The notes beneath the pieces are model-generated. The model saw only the letters and a list, made by a program, of their open reading frames with translations. It did no database searches and had not been told where the DNA came from. The position numbers and the translations under genes are program-made. From positions 174,495 to 238,494 of the forward strand of contig NZ_JARWNX010000038.1 in NCBI RefSeq assembly GCF_029868385.1: a DNA stretch of 64,000 nt, given 5' to 3'. The stretch comes from Nocardia cyriacigeorgica (GTDB taxonomy: Bacteria > Actinomycetota > Actinomycetes > Mycobacteriales > Mycobacteriaceae). Numbering within the stretch: the stretch's first letter is position 1; every line of letters starts with the position of its first letter. Below are positions 36,371-45,339 of the stretch, piece by piece.

Positions 36371-37047
36371 TTGCTCTCCTCCTGTGCCGCCTCAGCAGGC
36401 CCGTGCACAAAGGCGTTGAGGGCCTCGACGCTGAACACGACTTCGTCGCTTTCCAGCACGTCGTAGGTGTTGAGCTGATCCGGCGCGATGGGGTGCACGA
36501 ACTCGAGGTTCTGCACGCTCTTCCAGGCCGCGAGGTCCTCGCGACCGAGCACGACCAGGAACTTCTTCCGGTCCGACAGCTCGGACAGGAAGGTCTTCGC
36601 GGTCTTGGTCGACGGGGTCTGACCCGCGACCAGTTCGGTGATCACGTGGATCCGCTCGTTACGCGCGCGGTCCGACAGTGCTCCGCGCAGCGCGGCGCGG
36701 ATCATCTTCTTCGGGGTCCGCTGGCTGTAGTCGCGCGGCTTCGGGCCGTGCACGGTGCCACCACCGGCGAACTGCGGCGCGCGGGTCGAGCCCTGACGGG
36801 CGCGGCCGGTGCCCTTCTGCCGGTACGGCTTCTTACCACCGCCGCGGACCTCGCCGCGGGTCTTGGTGGAGTGCGTGCCCTGACGTGCGGCGGCGAGCTG
36901 CGCGATGACCACCTGGTGCATCAGCGCGATATTGGCGGTGGTGTCGAAGATCTCCGCGGGGAGTTCGACGGTGCCGTTACTCTTGCCACCGAGTTCCTTG
37001 ACCGGCAGGGTCAGGTTGGTCTTCTTCTCAGTGCTCACAGCGCTCAT
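36367..37047 (-). CDS. rplD: 50S ribosomal protein L4
   Basis: A 226-residue L4 with the extended-loop motif [32 protein letters not shown] (read in pieces) and [15 protein letters not shown]. In enteric bacteria L4 autoregulates the S10 operon; whether it does so here cannot be seen. The start overlaps the rplC stop by 4 bp. Confidence 0.98.
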   Translation of the reverse strand: MSAVSTEKKTNLTLPVKELGGKSNGTVELPAEIFDTTANIALMHQVVIAQLAAARQGTHSTKTRGEVRGGGKKPYRQKGTGRARQGSTRAPQFAGGGTVHGPKPRDYSQRTPKKMIRAALRGALSDRARNERIHVITELVAGQTPSTKTAKTFLSELSDRKKFLVVLGREDLAAWKSVQNLEFVHPIAPDQLNTYDVLESDEVVFSVEALNAFVHGPAEAAQEESK

Positions 37048-37709
37048 GCGTGCGCACCACCCTTCACGGCGCTCTTGACGATCACGACGCCGCCCTTGCG
37101 ACCCGGGATCGCACCCTTGATCAGCAGCAGGCCGTTCTCGGCGTCGACCTTGTGAACCGACAGGTTCTGTGTGGTGACGCGGTCGTTACCCATGCGGCCC
37201 GACATGCGCATGCCTTTGAACACGCGACCGGGGGTGGCGCAGCCACCGATGGAACCCGGGCGACGGTGCACGGCCTGCGCACCGTGCGAGGCGCCCTGAC
37301 CGGCGAAGCCGTGGCGCTTCATGGTGCCCGCGAAACCCTTGCCCTTGCTGGTGCCGGTGACGTCGACGTAGGTGCCCTCTTCGAACACCTCGGCGGACAG
37401 TTCCTGACCGACCTCGAAGGTGGAGGCGTCGGCGACGCGGATCTCCGCGACATGGCGACGCGGGGTCACGCCCGCCTTGGCGAACTGGCCGGAGACCGGC
37501 TTGTTCACCTTGCGCGGGTCGATCGCGCCGAAGGCGAGCTGCACGGCGCTGTAGCCGTCGCGCTCTTCGGTGCGGATCTGGGTGACGACGTTCGGTCCGG
37601 CCTTGATGACGGTCACGGGGACGACGCGGTTCTTCTCGTCGAACACCTGGGTCATACCGAGCTTGGTGCCCAGGATGCCCGCCGCTGGCCTGTTCTTATT
37701 ATCAGTCAT
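37044..37709 (-). CDS. rplC: 50S ribosomal protein L3
   Basis: About 221 residues: [23 protein letters not shown] start region and [25 protein letters not shown] with the Gln that is methylated in many bacteria. The start at 37709 follows GGGGA; a GTG at 37727 overlapping rpsJ is an alternative. Confidence 0.98.
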   Translation of the reverse strand: MTDNKNRPAAGILGTKLGMTQVFDEKNRVVPVTVIKAGPNVVTQIRTEERDGYSAVQLAFGAIDPRKVNKPVSGQFAKAGVTPRRHVAEIRVADASTFEVGQELSAEVFEEGTYVDVTGTSKGKGFAGTMKRHGFAGQGASHGAQAVHRRPGSIGGCATPGRVFKGMRMSGRMGNDRVTTQNLSVHKVDAENGLLLIKGAIPGRKGGVVIVKSAVKGGAHA

Positions 37710-37723
37710 GTCTCGAGTCCCCG

Positions 37724-38029
37724 TCACTGAATGTTGACGTCGACACTGGCCGGGAGGTCGATGCGCATGAGTGCGTCGACCGTCTTCGGCGTCGGGTCGA
37801 GGATGTCGATCAGCCGCTTGTGCGTACGCATCTCGAAGTGCTCGCGCGAGTCCTTGTACTTGTGCGGCGAACGGATGACGCAGTACACGTTCTTCTCGGT
37901 CGGCAACGGCACCGGCCCGACGACCCGGGCCCCGGTGCGGGTCACCGTTTCGACGATCTTGCGCGCAGACGCGTCGATCGCCTCATGGTCATAGGCCTTG
38001 AGCCTGATGCGGATCTTCTGTCCCGCCAC
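37724..38029 (-). CDS. rpsJ: 30S ribosomal protein S10
   Basis: A 101-residue S10 from a GTG start: [28 protein letters not shown], then [11 protein letters not shown] and RTHKRLIDI. It also acts as NusE in antitermination. It is the first gene of the S10 operon; AAGGA lies upstream of the GTG. Confidence 0.99.
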   Translation of the reverse strand: MAGQKIRIRLKAYDHEAIDASARKIVETVTRTGARVVGPVPLPTEKNVYCVIRSPHKYKDSREHFEMRTHKRLIDILDPTPKTVDALMRIDLPASVDVNIQ

Positions 38030-38505
38030 GCTAAGTGTCCTTTTCTCCGCTTACGTTCCGTGATCCGGAAGCCGGTTTGCGCCGACGTCCGTACCACCTT
38101 CATTTGCACAGTCCGAACACGCGTTGAGATCCCCGGTGAGACCACGACCGGGACACACCCAGTCTTCGCCGCTGTTCATCTGTCATGGTTCTCCGGTCCA
38201 CGCGGTCGGGCGTGTCGCCCATCCGCTCATTCCTCGGCCCCGGAAATACATCCATATCGGGCTCGGAACACTGTCCCGGACGTACCCACACCGGAATCCG
38301 GTGAGGTACACGATTCGTACTGCCTGCCCCACCCGACCGACCGCTTCAACGAAACGGGCACGGGCCGGTGCAAGGCAACCCGAACAGTATGCCCGACACG
38401 TCAGGCCCGATCAAATCGGGGTCCGCACACCCACGAATACGGCGCTGACGTGCACTGTCGTCGCGCCCTACCCAGCTATCTTACCGAAGAGTAAGATATT
38501 CGCCC
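38030..38505. other. Intergenic region upstream of the S10 operon and DUF4442 gene
   Basis: This 476-bp divergent region must hold the S10 operon promoter and leader. I see the rpsJ ribosome-binding site and, at the right end, a palindrome described separately. I could not assign -35/-10 boxes with confidence and see no small gene. Confidence 0.5.
38477..38498. promoter_or_regulatory. Palindrome upstream of the DUF4442 gene
   Basis: TATCTTAC-CGAAGA-GTAAGATA: perfect 8-bp arms with a 6-bp centre, ending 7 bp before the ATG at 38506. The form resembles a TetR-type operator. A regulator able to bind there would block initiation. Confidence 0.5.
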
Positions 38506-38982
38506 ATGACAAAAGAGACCGCGACCTACCGCGGCTGGAAGAAGCTGCCGGACAATCGGCTCGGCCACACCCTGTTCTCGCTCGGCATGGTCGCGCGGGT
38601 GCCCTACTTCGGCACCGTGCTGCCCAACGTCGTGCGGCTGGAACCCGGACTGTGCGAGGTCACCTCGCCCAAATGGTTCGGCATCCACAATCATCTCGGC
38701 ACCTATCACGCCATCGCCGCCTGCAATCTGGCCGAGGTCGCGATGGGCATGCTGAGCGAGGCGACGGTGCCCGCCACGCACCGCTGGATTCCCAAGGCGA
38801 TGAATGTGCAGTACCTCGCCAAGGCCGAGACCGGACTGCGCGCGATCGCCAAGCTGGCCGAACTCCCCGACTTCGGCGCCATCGTCGAGGGCACCGAGAT
38901 CGTGGTTCCGGTGTCGATCTACGACAAGCACGGCCTCGAGGTCGTCCACGCCGACATCACCACCTGGGTCACGCCGAAGTAG
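38506..38982 (+). CDS. Hotdog-fold DUF4442 protein (possible thioesterase)
   Basis: A 158-residue protein with hotdog-fold features: GIHNHLGTYHAIAACNLAEVAMGML (central helix preceded by the conserved N-H-x-G-T), then strands IPKAMNVQYLAKAETGLRAIAKL and VSIYDKHGLEVVHADITTWV. This fits DUF4442, whose members are related to acyl-CoA thioesterases. The catalytic role is not established. A palindrome overlaps its promoter region, suggesting regulation by a small-molecule-responsive repressor. Confidence 0.8.
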   Translation: MTKETATYRGWKKLPDNRLGHTLFSLGMVARVPYFGTVLPNVVRLEPGLCEVTSPKWFGIHNHLGTYHAIAACNLAEVAMGMLSEATVPATHRWIPKAMNVQYLAKAETGLRAIAKLAELPDFGAIVEGTEIVVPVSIYDKHGLEVVHADITTWVTPK

Positions 38983-38986
38983 CGGC

Positions 38987-39940
38987 TCAGCAGGGCAGCG
39001 GGCGGTCACCGCCGTCGAGGGCGTTGCGGACCACCGTGATCGCACGGGCGTCGGCGAGCATCGCGCTGTGATCGGCGATATCGGCCGGGCAGCCGTCCTG
39101 CAACCAGACATTGCGGTCGTCGGCGTCGGGACGCTCGAGCAACGCGGTGCTCGCCGGGGTGATCACCGCATCGGCGCGGGAGGCGATCGCGGTGTAGCGG
39201 ATACCGGGAACCGTCTCGCCACCCGCGCCGAGCCGACTCAACAGCGGCGAGCCCACCGTCTGCTGCGCGCCGGGGGCGCCGAAGGTCTGCGTGGCGATCT
39301 GGGCGTCGGTCAGGCCGAGCGCCGCGAGATCGGGAAACATCTCCCGCAGCCCGTCCCAGGTGCTGCCGCGATAGGGGGTGCCGAGCGTGACCACGGTCGC
39401 GATATCGGCACCGCCGTGCTCGCGCAGGTACTGCCGGATCACGGTGCCGCCGGTGGAATGACCGACCAGTGCGATACGCGCCACGCCGGTGCGTTCCCGC
39501 ACCGTGCGCACCACGGCCGCGAGTTCGCCCGCCATGTTCTCGATCGAGGCCACACCCCAGACCGGACGACCGGACAGCGCCGCGCCCACCGGGCCGATCC
39601 CGATCGAGGATCCGGCATGACCGCTGACGGCGTCGACCAGTGCGGGCCCCTGCCCCACATTCGCCGCGAACACGCAGTGCCCGTCGGCGTGCAGGGCGGG
39701 GGCGAGCACACCGAAGCTGCGGGTGACGTCGGTGCCGGAGCCGTGCACCAGCACCACCGGCACCCGGTCGGGCCCGGTGACGCAGGCGGTGTCGTTGGCT
39801 CCGGCCAGCGGCGGGAACAGCGGCTGCGCCGTCCCGGACGGTGCGAGCGTGATCACCGCGAATGCGATGGTCGTCACCACGAAGGCGAGGCGATTCACCC
39901 CGCGGACGGCCTGCCCGAAGGTGCGGATTCCGAGACGCAT
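38987..39940 (-). CDS. Secreted alpha/beta-hydrolase lipase (class 2 lipase type)
   Basis: A 317-residue secreted hydrolase. The signal/anchor segment (VNRLAFVVTTIAFAVITLAPSG) is followed by VPVVLVHGSGTD (oxyanion region), the nucleophile elbow ALVGHSTGGTVI, and likely Asp and His in RADAVITP and ADHSAMLAD. Several Cys could form disulfides. It begins one base after the mycolyltransferase stop, so both are co-transcribed and act outside the membrane, probably on lipids or esters of the mycolic-acid envelope; substrate unknown. Confidence 0.85.
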   Translation of the reverse strand: MRLGIRTFGQAVRGVNRLAFVVTTIAFAVITLAPSGTAQPLFPPLAGANDTACVTGPDRVPVVLVHGSGTDVTRSFGVLAPALHADGHCVFAANVGQGPALVDAVSGHAGSSIGIGPVGAALSGRPVWGVASIENMAGELAAVVRTVRERTGVARIALVGHSTGGTVIRQYLREHGGADIATVVTLGTPYRGSTWDGLREMFPDLAALGLTDAQIATQTFGAPGAQQTVGSPLLSRLGAGGETVPGIRYTAIASRADAVITPASTALLERPDADDRNVWLQDGCPADIADHSAMLADARAITVVRNALDGGDRPLPC

Positions 39941-39941
39941 G

Positions 39942-40952
39942 TCATATTCCCAATGCCGGAGCCAACGTCGGCCAGGAATCCTTCAGCGCGTCCTGCCAGT
40001 AGCCCCAGGAATGGGTTCCGTCGGGCCGGAAGTTGTAGGTCGCCGGAATACCGAGAGCATTCAATCGGGTCTGCATATTGTGCGAGCAGTAATTCGTCGC
40101 ACCTTCGATGATTCCGCCGAGCACGATTTGATTAGCGAACAGCCACGGGCCCTCCAGCGAGTATTTGCCGCCGTATTGGTCGTACATACCGGGCAGGCCG
40201 CTGCCGCTGGAAATATAGAGCGCCTTACCGCGCAGGCCCTCGGCCTGTACATAGGGGTCGTTGGCGGCCCAGGCCGGATCACCGGGCGGGCCGTACATAT
40301 TGTCCTTCTCGGCCAGGCCCCACTCTTCGATGGTGAGCCGGACGAACTCCTGGCCCGCCGGATCACTGATCTGGGCGCATCCGCTGTAGGCGGCCGCGGC
40401 GGCGAACAGATCGCCGGTGGTGGCCGCCAGCGCGAGGCTGCTGGTGCCCGACATGGAGAATCCGGCGATGCCGTTGCGGCCGCTCGTACCGAGATAGTCG
40501 TCGATCAGCGGCGGCAACTCGCTGGTCAGGAAGGTCTTCCACTTCTGCTTGCCCAGCCGGGGGTCGTCATTGCGCCAGTCGGCGTAGTAGCTGAACATGC
40601 CGCCGATCGGCGAGACCGCGTGCACGTTCTTGTCCGCGAGGAACTCGAGGACATCGGTCTTGGTCCCCCAATTCGAACCGTCGACACCGCCGCCCGCACC
40701 GAGCAGCAGGTACAGCACCGGCCGCGGCACGCCGGTATCGGCGGCGCGCATCACCTCGACCGGAATATCGGCTTCCATGGCGGCCGAACGCACGGTGATC
40801 GTGATATTGCGCGCGTCACGCTCGGACACCGAAACAATGGACGACGCCGCAGGGGAATCCTCCGGCTCGGCGTGTGCCGAGACGGGCAGAATCGCTGCCG
40901 CGGTGACGGCAGCGGCCAGCAGGCCCAGCTGCCGGAGGTAACGACCTCTCAT
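39942..40952 (-). CDS. Mycolyltransferase/antigen 85-like esterase
   Basis: A 336-residue exported protein of the antigen 85/esterase D family. The signal peptide ends near PVSAHAEP. Core motifs are PRPVLYLLLGAGGG, SYYADWRNDDPRLG, the nucleophile AGFSMSGTSSLALA, AAAYSGCAQ, and the His motif GTHSWGYWQDAL. Such enzymes transfer mycolic acids onto trehalose and arabinogalactan; this indicates a mycolate cell wall. It is clearly paralogous to the enzyme at 50248-51318. It is followed directly by the lipase gene. A normal ribosome-binding site (GAAGGGA) precedes the start. Confidence 0.9.
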   Translation of the reverse strand: MRGRYLRQLGLLAAAVTAAAILPVSAHAEPEDSPAASSIVSVSERDARNITITVRSAAMEADIPVEVMRAADTGVPRPVLYLLLGAGGGVDGSNWGTKTDVLEFLADKNVHAVSPIGGMFSYYADWRNDDPRLGKQKWKTFLTSELPPLIDDYLGTSGRNGIAGFSMSGTSSLALAATTGDLFAAAAAYSGCAQISDPAGQEFVRLTIEEWGLAEKDNMYGPPGDPAWAANDPYVQAEGLRGKALYISSGSGLPGMYDQYGGKYSLEGPWLFANQIVLGGIIEGATNYCSHNMQTRLNALGIPATYNFRPDGTHSWGYWQDALKDSWPTLAPALGI

Positions 40953-41193
40953 GATGTCCCTTCTTCACAGTGGAACATCTCGATGCTCCGAGAGCAACGC
41001 TATGTTGCGGCACAACAACTTTCACGACTGGAATTGCGGGGACACCAGAAGTAGGGGCACCGCGGAACGCGCTGTCGGCGGGAATCGGAACACTGCGAAA
41101 TTTTCTGTAACACCGGCACTTTGCCCTTCGATATATCCCGGCACGTACGCCGGATGGTTGCGTCGGCGCGTCTGATGCGGTTTGAATGCCTCT

Positions 41194-42390
41194 ATGGGAG
41201 TCAGCGCGGTCCACAACGTCGACGTATGCGTCGTCGGTCTCGGCCCGGCGGGCCGGGCGCTGGCCCATCGCGCCGCCACCGCTGGCATGACCGTCGCGGC
41301 GATAGATCCCCGTCCGGACCGGCTGTGGCCGCCGACGTTCTCCTGCTGGGTGGACGAGCTGCCCGAGTGGCTGCCCGCCTCGGCCATCGCCACCCGGATC
41401 GAGGCGCCCACCGTCTGGGCCAGGAACCGACACCGCATTCCACGGCCGTACTGTGTGCTGTCCAAACCCGGACTGCGTGATGCGCTGCCACTGGACCCGG
41501 CCACCGTCCGCGCCGGGCGCGCGGTGCGGGTGGAACCGCATGTGGTGGAACTGGCCGATGGTTCGCTCATCGCCGCCGAGGTCGTGGTCGACACCCGCGG
41601 GCTGCCCTCCCTCGGCACGCGTCGCGCCGCCAGCGCGCACGGCATCTTCGTCGACGCCGATACCGCGGCGCCGATGGTGTCCGACGGCGAGGGCCTGCTG
41701 CTGGACTGGCGGCCGGACAACGGCGCGAGCAATGAGGAACCGCCGTCGTTTCTGTACTCGGTGCCCCTCGGCGACGGCACGGTGATCTTCGAGGAGACCA
41801 GCCTCGGCCTTCGCGGTGGGATGCCGCAGCACGAACTGCGCAAACGCACCCTCAACCGGCTCGCCGCGCACGGCATCCGGCTCACCGGCGGTGAACCGAC
41901 CGAGGCGGCCCATTATCCGCTGGATCAGCCGCCGCCGAAGAAGGGCATCGGCCGGGTCGTGCCGTTCGGTTCCCGCGGCGGCATGATGCACCCGTGCACC
42001 GGCTACAGCGTCGCGGACTCGCTGGCCCTGGTCGACACCGCGGTCGACGCGATTCGGCAGGGTCGCGATCCGGTCGCCGCGCTGTGGACACCGCGGGCCC
42101 GGTTCGTCTACTGGATGCGAATGCGCGGGCTGTGGGGGCTGGGACGGTTGACGACCGAGCAGTCGATCGCCATGTTCGAGGCGTTCTTCACCGCCTCACC
42201 CCGCGGCCAGCGCGCACTGCTGTCGGCCCATGACGATTACGCCGCGCTCGGCGCCGTCCTGGTCAATACCGTCGCCCATACCTGGCCGTTCCGGTGGCGC
42301 TACGACCTGGTCGGCTGGACCAACCGCAACCGCTGGGTGGGCTACGAGTACGAACCCGCGCCCACCCGCGAACCCCGGCGCATCGGCTGA
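41194..42390 (+). CDS. Lycopene cyclase family flavoprotein
   Basis: About 398 residues. The N-terminal dinucleotide site DVCVVGLGPAGRALAHRAA is followed by FSCWVDELPEWLP, LLLDWRPDNG, PSFLYSVPLGDGTVIFEETSL (the conserved FLY..P and EET motif) and VPFGSRGGMMHPCTGYSVA. These are hallmarks of CrtL/CrtY-type lycopene beta-cyclases, which form the rings of beta-carotene. No other carotenoid gene is nearby. The ATG at 41194 is preferred over a TTG at 41182. Confidence 0.88.
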   Translation: MGVSAVHNVDVCVVGLGPAGRALAHRAATAGMTVAAIDPRPDRLWPPTFSCWVDELPEWLPASAIATRIEAPTVWARNRHRIPRPYCVLSKPGLRDALPLDPATVRAGRAVRVEPHVVELADGSLIAAEVVVDTRGLPSLGTRRAASAHGIFVDADTAAPMVSDGEGLLLDWRPDNGASNEEPPSFLYSVPLGDGTVIFEETSLGLRGGMPQHELRKRTLNRLAAHGIRLTGGEPTEAAHYPLDQPPPKKGIGRVVPFGSRGGMMHPCTGYSVADSLALVDTAVDAIRQGRDPVAALWTPRARFVYWMRMRGLWGLGRLTTEQSIAMFEAFFTASPRGQRALLSAHDDYAALGAVLVNTVAHTWPFRWRYDLVGWTNRNRWVGYEYEPAPTREPRRIG

Positions 42391-42400
42391 GCCGAGCAGA

Positions 42401-43273
42401 TCAGGCCCCGGACTCGGCCGCGCGCCGGTAACCGCGCACCGCCGGATAGCCGAAGACGGCCACGATACCGACGGTCCACAGCAGGGTCTTCACCATCGGT
42501 TCGGCCACCGGGCCGCCGTAGGACAGTCCGCGCATGGCGTCGATGGCGCAGCTCATCGGTTGGTTGGCGACGATGCCCTGCAACCAGACCGGATAGGCGT
42601 ACACCGGGACGAAACCGGAGTTGAAGAACATCAGCAGGGTGTTGATGATGCCGATGACATTGACCAGCATGACGCCCTCGGTGAGCGTGGCGAGCGCGGT
42701 CACGAACACCGCGAACCCGACGCCGAACAGCACAGGAATGCCGATCAGCGCGAGCGCGGCCAACGGACCCTGATCGAACCGGAAGCCGATGGTGTAGCCG
42801 ACCGCGATCACGAACACGGTGGTGACCAGCACGCGGATGGCCTCGGCGAACAGTCGCCCGGTCAGGCCCGCCGCCCGGTGCACGGGCATGGTCCAGAACC
42901 GGCCGAGCAGCCCGGTGGCCTTCTCGGTCTTGAAGCCGAGGGCGCTGACCACCGCGCCCGCCATGGCGGCGACCAGGGTGATCATCGGGACGGTGCCGTA
43001 GACGCTCGGTTTACCGGTGGCCGCGGTGATCGAATCACCGAGCACGATCCAGAACATCAGCAGCGTCAGCGCCGGGTACAGGATGGTCTGGATGGTGGTG
43101 GCCGGATCGCGGGCCCACACCAGCAGCAACCGTTTGCACTGGATCAGGCTGTGGGCGGCCCAGTTACCGAACGAACTCTCCGATCGCGCCTGCACGGTCG
43201 GCAGCGGGGTGTTCCAGCCCGTCTCCGGCGCCTGCGACGGCTGGACCGCCGCTGTTGTCTCGACCGAACTCAT
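42401..43273 (-). CDS. ABC-2 type permease, DrrB/C-like
   Basis: About 290 residues with six membrane segments (ILYPALTLLMFWIVLG; MITLVAAMAGAVVSALGF; VTTVFVIAVGYTIGF; IPVLFGVGFAVFVTALATL; LLWTVGIVAVFGY). It matches ABC-2 permeases of the daunorubicin-resistance type. The start overlaps the stop of the preceding permease. It is the third gene of an ATPase-permease-permease operon, like DrrABC of mycobacteria, which exports complex lipids. Confidence 0.88.
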   Translation of the reverse strand: MSSVETTAAVQPSQAPETGWNTPLPTVQARSESSFGNWAAHSLIQCKRLLLVWARDPATTIQTILYPALTLLMFWIVLGDSITAATGKPSVYGTVPMITLVAAMAGAVVSALGFKTEKATGLLGRFWTMPVHRAAGLTGRLFAEAIRVLVTTVFVIAVGYTIGFRFDQGPLAALALIGIPVLFGVGFAVFVTALATLTEGVMLVNVIGIINTLLMFFNSGFVPVYAYPVWLQGIVANQPMSCAIDAMRGLSYGGPVAEPMVKTLLWTVGIVAVFGYPAVRGYRRAAESGA

Positions 43274-44088
43274 GACCGCCTCACACTCGCCCAGACCGCC
43301 AGCGGCGCGAAGACCACCGCGGCGCCGATCAACCACACCAGCGGCACCCACAACACCTGCCAGGTGACGCCGTCGGCGGCCATATCGCGCAGCGCGAACG
43401 ACAGCTGGGAGATCGGCTGATTGCGCACGAACGGCCGGATCCACTCCGGGAATCCCGATTCGGGCACGAACCCGCACGACAGCATGCCGAAGATGAGCGT
43501 CGGCAGGGTCAGCGCCTGGCTCAGCGATTCGGGGCTCTTGGTCAACGAGCCGAGCGCATCGGCACCGAGTGACAACACGATGCTGACGGCCAGCGAGAAC
43601 ACACAGAACAGAATCGACTGTCCCCAGCCCGCCTCGAATCGGAACCCGATGATGTGGCCGTAGATCAAGGCCGCGGTGAGCGAACACACCGAACGGACCA
43701 ACCCGGCCGAGATCCGCGCCGACAACGGTACGACCGCACCGATCGGCATGGTCTGCAAACGGGTGCTGAGCCCGGTCAGCGCTTCGAACGCCGACAGCTG
43801 CGCGTTCGACATCATCGTGAACGCCATCGTCTGCAACACGATGATCGGCATCACGAACTGCGCGTAATCGAGGCCCTGGAACCCCATCACATAGCGCAGC
43901 GGCAGGTAGAAGCCGAGGGTGAACACCAGCGGGGTGATGATCGCGACGATCAGCTCACCCTTGGTGGCCATGGTCCAGATGATGCGGCCGGTCAGCGCGC
44001 GCCATTGGGCGAAGGAGGACAGTTTGGCGACGGGCAGTTCGGCGAACAGTTGTGTGCCGCCCGCCTCGGTGGTGGCAGCAGCGGTCAC
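43270..44088 (-). CDS. ABC-2 type permease, DrrB-like
   Basis: A 272-residue membrane protein with about six helices (LIVAIITPLVFTLGFYLPL; FVMPIIVLQTMAFTMM; LVRSVCSLTAALIYGHII; LFCVFSLAVSIVLSLG; VLWVPLVWLIGAAVVFA). The SRLQTMPIGAVVPLSARI-like segment between helices is typical of ABC-2 permeases. It overlaps both the upstream ATPase gene and the downstream permease gene by 4 bp, so the three subunits are made together. Confidence 0.88.
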   Translation of the reverse strand: MTAAATTEAGGTQLFAELPVAKLSSFAQWRALTGRIIWTMATKGELIVAIITPLVFTLGFYLPLRYVMGFQGLDYAQFVMPIIVLQTMAFTMMSNAQLSAFEALTGLSTRLQTMPIGAVVPLSARISAGLVRSVCSLTAALIYGHIIGFRFEAGWGQSILFCVFSLAVSIVLSLGADALGSLTKSPESLSQALTLPTLIFGMLSCGFVPESGFPEWIRPFVRNQPISQLSFALRDMAADGVTWQVLWVPLVWLIGAAVVFAPLAVWASVRRS

Positions 44089-45068
44089 GCGTGGCCGCCC
44101 GAATGGCCGGTGATGGAGAGGAACACATCGTCGAGCGAGGGCCGGCGCAGGGCGATATCGGCCAGTTCGATCCCGGCCGCGTCCAGCCTGCGCAGCGCCT
44201 CGGCCAGGGTCGTCGCCCCTTCCGGCGCCGGGATGGACAACCGGTCGCCGCCGTCGAGTTCCGCCGATACCGCCGCGGGCACCAGATCACCGAGTGCGGT
44301 GGCGGCCCCGGCCAGATCCGACGGGTCGAGCGGGACGACCTCGCAGTAGCTGCCGCCGGTCTTCTCCTTGAGTTCGTCGGCGGTGCCCTCGGCGATGACG
44401 GTGCCCTTGTCGATGACGATGATGTTGTCGCTGAGCACATCGGCCTCTTCGAGGTACTGCGTGGTCAGCAGGACGGTGATGCCCTGGGCCTTGAGCGCGT
44501 TGACCAGATCCCAGACGCCCTGACGGCTGCGCGGATCCAGACCGGTGGTCGGCTCGTCGAGGAACACCACCTCGGGCCGCACCACCAGACCGCAGGCGAT
44601 ATCGACGCGCCTGCGCATACCGCCGGAGTAGTTGCGCACAGCGCGACGGCCCGCGCTCACCAGGTCGAATTCCTCGAGCAGCGTATCGGCGCGGTTGCGG
44701 GCGGCCGATTTGGTCAGGCCCATGAGCCTGCCGAACAGCTCCAGGTTCTCCCGGCCGGACAGGTTCTCGTCCAGTGCGGCGTACTGGCCGGTCATCATGA
44801 TGGACCGGCGCACACCGGCCGGATCCTTCTGCACATCGTGTCCGGCGACGATCGCGGTGCCCGAATCCGGACGCAACAGCGTCGACAGGATCTTGACGGT
44901 GGTGGTCTTACCCGCCCCGTTCGGGCCGAGGACGCCGAGCACGCTGGCCCGCTCGGCGGTGAAGCTGATGCCTTGCAGCGCGTGCACCTCACCGAACGAC
45001 TTCCGCACGTCCGTGACCTGGACCGCGGGTTCGCTCGCGGGCGACTCGACTTGATTCGAACTCGGCAT
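44085..45068 (-). CDS. ABC transporter ATPase, DrrA-like
   Basis: About 327 residues. Walker A is LGPNGAGKTTTVKIL, the signature NYSGGMRRRVDIA, Walker B VVFLDEPTTGLD, and the H-loop region LLTTQYLEEAD; the C-terminal 90 residues are the DrrA-family extension ending PSLDDVFLSITG. It is the energy subunit of a DrrABC-type exporter. The start at 45068 follows GGAG. The substrate could be an envelope lipid or a nonribosomal peptide; the NRPS at 51.5-64 kb is the nearest candidate producer, but the link is speculative. Confidence 0.9.
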   Translation of the reverse strand: MPSSNQVESPASEPAVQVTDVRKSFGEVHALQGISFTAERASVLGVLGPNGAGKTTTVKILSTLLRPDSGTAIVAGHDVQKDPAGVRRSIMMTGQYAALDENLSGRENLELFGRLMGLTKSAARNRADTLLEEFDLVSAGRRAVRNYSGGMRRRVDIACGLVVRPEVVFLDEPTTGLDPRSRQGVWDLVNALKAQGITVLLTTQYLEEADVLSDNIIVIDKGTVIAEGTADELKEKTGGSYCEVVPLDPSDLAGAATALGDLVPAAVSAELDGGDRLSIPAPEGATTLAEALRRLDAAGIELADIALRRPSLDDVFLSITGHSGGHA

Positions 45069-45339
45069 CAACTCTCCACTATCGGCCGGGCAGGGGCAGG
45101 TTGTCGGAGCGCACGCAGCGACGTCCCGCTTGGTGATCCGTACCGCCGGGCGCGATGTTACCGGCCCTGGCATATCCCTCGGACCGGTCCGGCCGCACCG
45201 GACACCGACCCTTGCGGCTGTGCGCTTACTCACACTATCCGCAGTGCGTCGAATAGGCGCAGGTACGGCGGGTATTCGGCAGTGGTATGGCAGCGCAGGT
45301 ACCTTGTCGGCCGGTGACCGCGCCCATACTCTTGGGTCC

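Noticed and set aside
38124..39071. A 315-residue plus-strand frame upstream of and overlapping the DUF4442 gene
   Set aside because: It has no protein family features, and its 3' part is another frame of the DUF4442 gene, which has a proper start and a recognisable fold.
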